From the NCBI GenBank assembly GCA_033002965.1, contig JAURVB010013272.1, positions 1 through 64,000 on the forward strand: a stretch of 64,000 nucleotides of DNA, given 5' to 3'. This DNA is from Piper betle (Eukaryota; Streptophyta; Magnoliopsida; Piperales; Piperaceae). Positions 59,099-64,000 of this stretch are shown piece after piece. Position 1 is the first letter of the stretch. Every line of letters starts with the position of its first letter. The notes under the pieces were generated by a model. It saw only the letters and a program-made list of their open reading frames with translations. It made no database searches and was not told the origin of the DNA. Both the position numbers and the translations under genes were made by a program.

Positions 59099-60921
59099 AT
59101 GACTGTAAAACCCATGACTCGAGTTAAAGTTTTACATTAGGTACCGTCAGTTTAAGTCTAGTTAGTTTTGATGACCCGCGTGCCGAGTCAAGGTTAGCCA
59201 TGCATTATGAGCGATCAGGGTCAAGTGTACCCGAGTATATAATAATAACGTCAGAAAAATGATAAGAAAGGAGTTATCAAAATATATGACAATATGCAGT
59301 TATTTTTTTAATGTATTTGATCGTAAAGTTATTTTTAGGCCGAATAAGGCATTAAGACGAATTATAGAGCACTTTGGATGGGTTGTTAGTTATAGAACAT
59401 GTAATTTTGATGTTGTGGTCTTTATTATATTTTATAGGATTTTCCCCTATTTTCTAAATTTTTTTAGAATTTACTACGAGTTAATTTTTATTTTTAACTT
59501 GAGATGAGTCAAATTTTATTTACTAGATTACCCGAGACATCCACCCCAACACCCTTCCTTCCCTAACCCTCGACGCTGCCCCCATCCTTGCCGTCAATGC
59601 CCCCTCCAACCATCGCACTGTCGTTGATAGACGCTACCAACCACCACTGAGTCATTGTTGTGCCATCCCAAGCCTTCCCAGTCGTCACTCGGCCTCCATG
59701 ACACCTCAACTCAGTGTCCTAGTCCCACATGTCCAAGCACTGATTCACCGCCGGTCACACCACTCTGCCCCCACCATGCCGCCGACACATCCTCCTTTGA
59801 CCTAGGATTCTTTCCACCATAATGAGGGCCACCACCGAGGTCGGCCACAATTGGGCAAACCGACCATCCCTAGCCAACTCAACGTAGCCGCTGGCGACCA
59901 TTGCTGCCTCTGCCGCCTCACCACCACTACCAACGGGTTGAGCTTGCCGAGCTGGTGCCGAGCCATAGCCCCTATTGGCTCACCAGAAAACCGGCTTCGC
60001 TGAAATTAGCTAAAATTTGCTGGATTTTTGCCGAGTTCGTCCAACCAAACCAGATCAAACTACGAACGCCCCCGGGTGCCAAATTTGAGTCTCAAACCAC
60101 GCGACAAACCTTAGTTGTCACTGATTGCGAACGATGTGAGGTATAATTAACTCCAACTTAATTACTTAAAAGTGATAATTATTAGCACAACATATTTTGA
60201 TTTGAGTTATTGGTATGATAAATATTTTTATTCTATATAAAAATGAATTGTGTGATTGAATTGTATTAAAATAAATGCTAAGGAATTAATTAAGTAAATT
60301 AAGCATGTATTGTTAATTAAATACAATGTAGCTTAGAAAATCAGATATGGATTGATGTGTGTGACTTGATGAGATGAGTGCCTTGATGTCTGTATGCTGT
60401 AGGATGTGTGAATGCATCATAGCGGGCGTTAGCTTTTAGTTTTGATGTGTAGGTACTAAGTATGAGCTCACAGCCTAGGCACATGGACACGATTAGAGCT
60501 TCTATCAGGTTTGTTTAGGACTCGCTTCTAGTTTGATTACTTTACTATATCATGATTTGTTTTAACAGGTAAGTGGACATGTCAAGTGGTGGTTTATTGT
60601 ATCGCATTCCACGTGGACCATTTATTCACATGAAATTTTTGGATTAATAACCCTCAAGGATGAGATCCCTCAAGTTTGTTTTCAAAAACACACATCGAGA
60701 TCACGATGCCTTTGGGCCTATTATATTAACAGGCCTATGTACATATAATTTTCTCGAGTTTTTAGTGAGATATGAGACAAGGGAAAACCAACAACCACTC
60801 TACGCGAGCGGGCGTGTATTATTCAAAGCGGGCTCTGGATTAGTGAGTAGGTCTTTCCATTCCCAAGGGATCCTGACAACTTCACCGTTGAGTTCCTCAA
60901 ACTTGGAGAATTGTGGAGGTT

Positions 60922-60926
60922 TATGG
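60922..60926. repeat. Possible target-site duplication (left), TATGG
   Basis: Pairs with TACAG at 63970-63974. The two mismatches are both transitions, so the match is imperfect but fits the expected host sequence. Confidence 0.5.
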
Positions 60927-62361
60927 TGTAACACCCTGATTTCGGTTCACTTAAAAACCGAATTAGAAATATTACGATCGAGTCGAGTTATGTTTAAAAA
61001 TATCGGTCAGTATGACTCGATCGATGAAATAGATTGAACAACCTTCTTGGTGTCATGAGAATGGAAGACATTGTTAAATATGCATTAAACACATCAAATA
61101 TAAATAAAAACAATAAAGTAAATAACTACGTTGAGTTCAAGTGTGTATAGCGTTCACCAAAGTCGACTCAGGAATTGTAAAACCTATATATATTATATGA
61201 AAAATATCAGCAACAAATCTTACTGGTCCGAAAAATAACTAATACAATCTGGCAAATAGGTATTCCATTACCCACAAAATCTTTTGAAACTTCAAAATTG
61301 CCTCACACTGGGCAATAAGCAAACAAATTTAAGCAAGTGTCGGCTCGTATGCATGGCTTATAATCATATTTATACATACAACGCTTATGCCCTCACACTT
61401 TCCATATCACCCGCCATGGTTGAGTGGCAAAAGGAACAATTAAGTTAGTGCCACATATTCCAAAAATGTGTTGCATTACGCAGTAGCTTCATATACCACA
61501 CTACTTCAGGGTTTGAAAGAGTACTAGTGGGGTCCATACATATCTCTGTACCACTCATTCTCTTTGTTCATGAAATCCATAAAAATGCGCATACTTATAT
61601 ATTAGGCTTAGGGAAGAGGCTTGTATTATAAATTTTTAGAGCTTAAGTTCGAAAACCAACAAGGGATCTCATCCTTGTAGTTTTACTAAACATGTGTAGA
61701 ACACACGACTAAATGACCTGATATTGGAGAGATCCGATAAAACACCGTCAATGTCGTCCTGCATCTAAAACACGATTAAACTCGATACGCAAGGAGTTAA
61801 GCAGAGAGGGAGAATCTTACAGACATGTGCTCTAAGCTCCAAGTGTATCTGCACATCTACGGCGAGCTCGGACTCACAAAGCCTACATCGGAACCCACTA
61901 CTAAGTAAAATACTAATGTCTTTATATGATGCATGCTCGTGGTGTGTGCTCATATCATCAATACATCCTAATAAAGAAAATAATACTAACAAACTTATAA
62001 CTAAACACATGGAATGCAAATCGAGACATCATAATAATAAATAATAAATTAATAAATAAATAAATACAGATCCATAGATAATAAGTAAATAATAAATACA
62101 TGGACATAAATAATACTCTAATCATAAAATAATAATATAAGTATACTATATAAATAATAGGCAAATACGAGTAAATATCATATATACTTGTGTTAGTAAA
62201 CACATAAATAGGTAAATAATTAATAAATAATTCAAGAAATAAATAAATAAATAGTTAATATTCATTAATCATGAATAATAATAATATCATAGTTATGCAA
62301 TACAAGAATGCATAATTAAATACAAATAAAAAATAACATACAAACACATGAACATACAAAT

Positions 62362-62395
<34 letters not shown>

Positions 62396-63431
62396 TTAAT
62401 AAACATAATAAGACTCATATTAATAATTAAATATAATATTAATAATAACAAATAATCATGTAAACATTCATCATATATGAAACACATATAAATAAAAATA
62501 AATAAATAATAATGAATAAATAAAATAAATAAAACTATAAATAAGGAAAAATAATCATAACATCCAATCATGCTAAATCATGTGAATATGCATCTAAACA
62601 AATATAGAGGTCCTCGAATTATTAAAAATGGTCGAGAAACGGCAAAAAACGGGCTGAAACTTCGCTGAACTAGACCGAACCAAGCTAAACCAAATTGGAT
62701 TGGGCTGAGTCAACATGGTCTAGGTTAAATAAACCACTAGGCTAGGTCAGCTAAGTTGATGGACACGGCATGGACATGGGCTGGCGGACTCAAGCATGAC
62801 TAGGCAGACGCGAATGCGGGCTGGTGGACACGACATGAATGCGAAGACAGGCAAACAGGCAGAATTGGCTGGGGTCACCGCCAGTCGAGATCGGCGGAGG
62901 AGGCAAAGGCGGAGATGCTAGTGGTGTCGATCGGAGGAGTCTGGCCACGGGCTGGCCGGAAAACAATAAGAAAGGGCAGATCACCGCCGAGTGTGGCGAC
63001 ATCATCGGTGGCGATCACGGCCACGACAGTCGTCATGGGTTGTCTCAAAATGGAGATCTCATCAAATAGAAGCTGTATGGGCGGTTGGACTGGCTGAAGG
63101 TGGCTCGTCGGTGCTAGAAAATGGCCCAAATGGTGGCGAAGATGGTGGAGACTGGCTCCAAAAACTCCCCTCACCGGCAGCTACTGCGGCGGCACCAGTG
63201 GTCGTGAGAAGTACGACTGGAAAGCCTGGCGCAAGGCGATCATGGGGGTGCCGGTCCGGTGGCTAGCGGTGAGCCGAAGCGGCGGTGGCGTAATGGTGGA
63301 AAATTTCAAAATCGTGGAAAATCTATGGAAATAAATGAGTGAAGTTAAGGCTGAGTGTACGGCTCATATCTTGCCACATGGCACGATCTGGATGTCTAAC
63401 AACTCGTGGCCTAGTGGGGCCCACCGAGGGG

Positions 63432-63465
<34 letters not shown>

Positions 63466-63969
63466 GGACAAAAAGCTCGGATTGAGACCGTCCAAAGTCG
63501 AAACTGACTCGAGTCCTAAAAGTGACTCTATAGGCAGGGAATCGAGGCAAGAAAGTCTAAATGGGCCTCCGAACCCTAAATGCAATTGAGCTGGGCCCAC
63601 AGGGGCACAATCCAGTGGTCCAAAATTCCCTATGATGGATGCAATGATGACACCCTAGAAAATCCCAAATGGATCCTAAACGCTGCAACGGCCTAGATCT
63701 AGGCCTAAAATCTTGGCTAACTCATAAAAATCATATGTATACCTCGTGTATACACTGATAACTCATTCTATACAGTATCATAACTGAAAGTATCATATGC
63801 ATATCAAGCATACTCAGCCTCTATAACGTGCTCATATGGCCATCTGGGCCCCATACGCATATTCTTGATTTTTGTCTGGCTCGAGGTCACTCGAACCGAC
63901 TTGATACTGACCCGAACAAGGACAAAACTAAAATCGGGTAAAACCCTAAGTTGAAACTGGTGTTTTACA
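60927..63969 (-). mobile_element. Complete solo LTR, subfamily B, nested in another LTR (3043 bp)
   Basis: Plus-strand ends are TGTAACACCCTG and GGTGTTTTACA, i.e. the same tips as 51793-54603 in the same (minus) orientation. Blocks match that copy throughout: CCGAAAAATAACTAATACAA, GGGTATTCCATTACCCAC-like, CGGCGAGCTC, CTCGAATTA, and AAAAGCTCGGATYRAGAC. It sits inside the LTR starting at 59104 in opposite orientation. (TA)n runs lie at 62364-62392 and 63438-63467, and a GC-rich island at 62640-63340. No gag-pol coding, so it is a solo LTR. Being nested, it is younger than its host. Confidence 0.88.
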
Positions 63970-64000
63970 TACAGGTACTGCAATGTAGTGCATGCTCTTG

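Larger units (their letters stand above)
59104..64000 (+). mobile_element. Long LTR, subfamily A, with a nested insertion; runs off the window
   Basis: Begins TGTAAAACCCATGACTCGAG and follows the subfamily A order: AGGCCGAATAAGGCATTA (59338), GC-rich island (59530-60140), AAGGATGAGATCCCTCAAG (60656), GGATTAGTGAGTAGG and GGTTTATGG at 60926. It is then interrupted by the element 60927-63969 and resumes at 63975 with GTACTGCAATGTAGTGCATG, matching 20816-20830 of the intact copy. The 3' end lies beyond 64000. The left flank is ATGAC (59099-59103). Its partner cannot be checked here. Confidence 0.85.

Overview
This window is nuclear DNA from a flowering plant. The evidence is intron-containing plant genes with GT-AG introns (profilin, an RCD1/SRO-type gene, an ARIADNE-type fragment), GC-rich first exons next to AT-rich introns and spacers, and a dense load of plant-type transposable-element remnants. 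GC-rich first exons hint at a monocot, but the sequence alone does not fix the species. Roughly one tenth of the window is genic. The rest is repeats and AT-rich spacer.

Layout. 1-4.7 kb holds two fragments of a long-LTR family and AT-rich spacer. 4.84-6.36 kb (+) is a complete three-exon profilin gene. 7.2-11.3 kb is a cluster of fold-back elements with GC-rich arms around AT-rich palindromic cores, and a related end lies at 13.3-13.5 kb. 14.8-16.4 kb (+) is a decayed ARIADNE (RBR ubiquitin ligase) pseudogene. 18.77-21.84 kb is a solo LTR with an exact 5-bp target duplication. 23.6-25.1 kb (+) is a second profilin gene with the same exon structure as the first. 28.3-29.4 kb holds short tandem repeats. 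29.55-31.78 kb (-) is a gene for an unnamed plant membrane protein, carrying an apparent 1-base frameshift and an in-frame 126-bp tandem duplication. 35.56-36.28 kb is a four-copy 182-bp tandem array lying just downstream of an RCD1/SRO-like gene (36.8-39.98 kb, -; WWE, PARP-like and RST domains, five coding exons). From 42 kb to the end I see no gene, only stacked transposon remnants: LTR copies (two complete with target duplications, one nested in another), a textbook hAT MITE, a CACTA-like end and AT-rich spacer.

How the genes relate. The two profilins are a same-strand duplicate pair encoding 132-residue actin-binding proteins, separated by about 17 kb that filled with mobile DNA. The RCD1-like gene would act in stress and hormone signalling through transcription-factor binding. 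I see no operon-like or pathway link among the genes. The main story is repeat structure: solo LTRs, nested insertion, fold-back elements and local tandem duplication. I found no clearly new protein system. The fold-back cluster and the damaged or duplicated membrane-protein gene deserve the closest second look.
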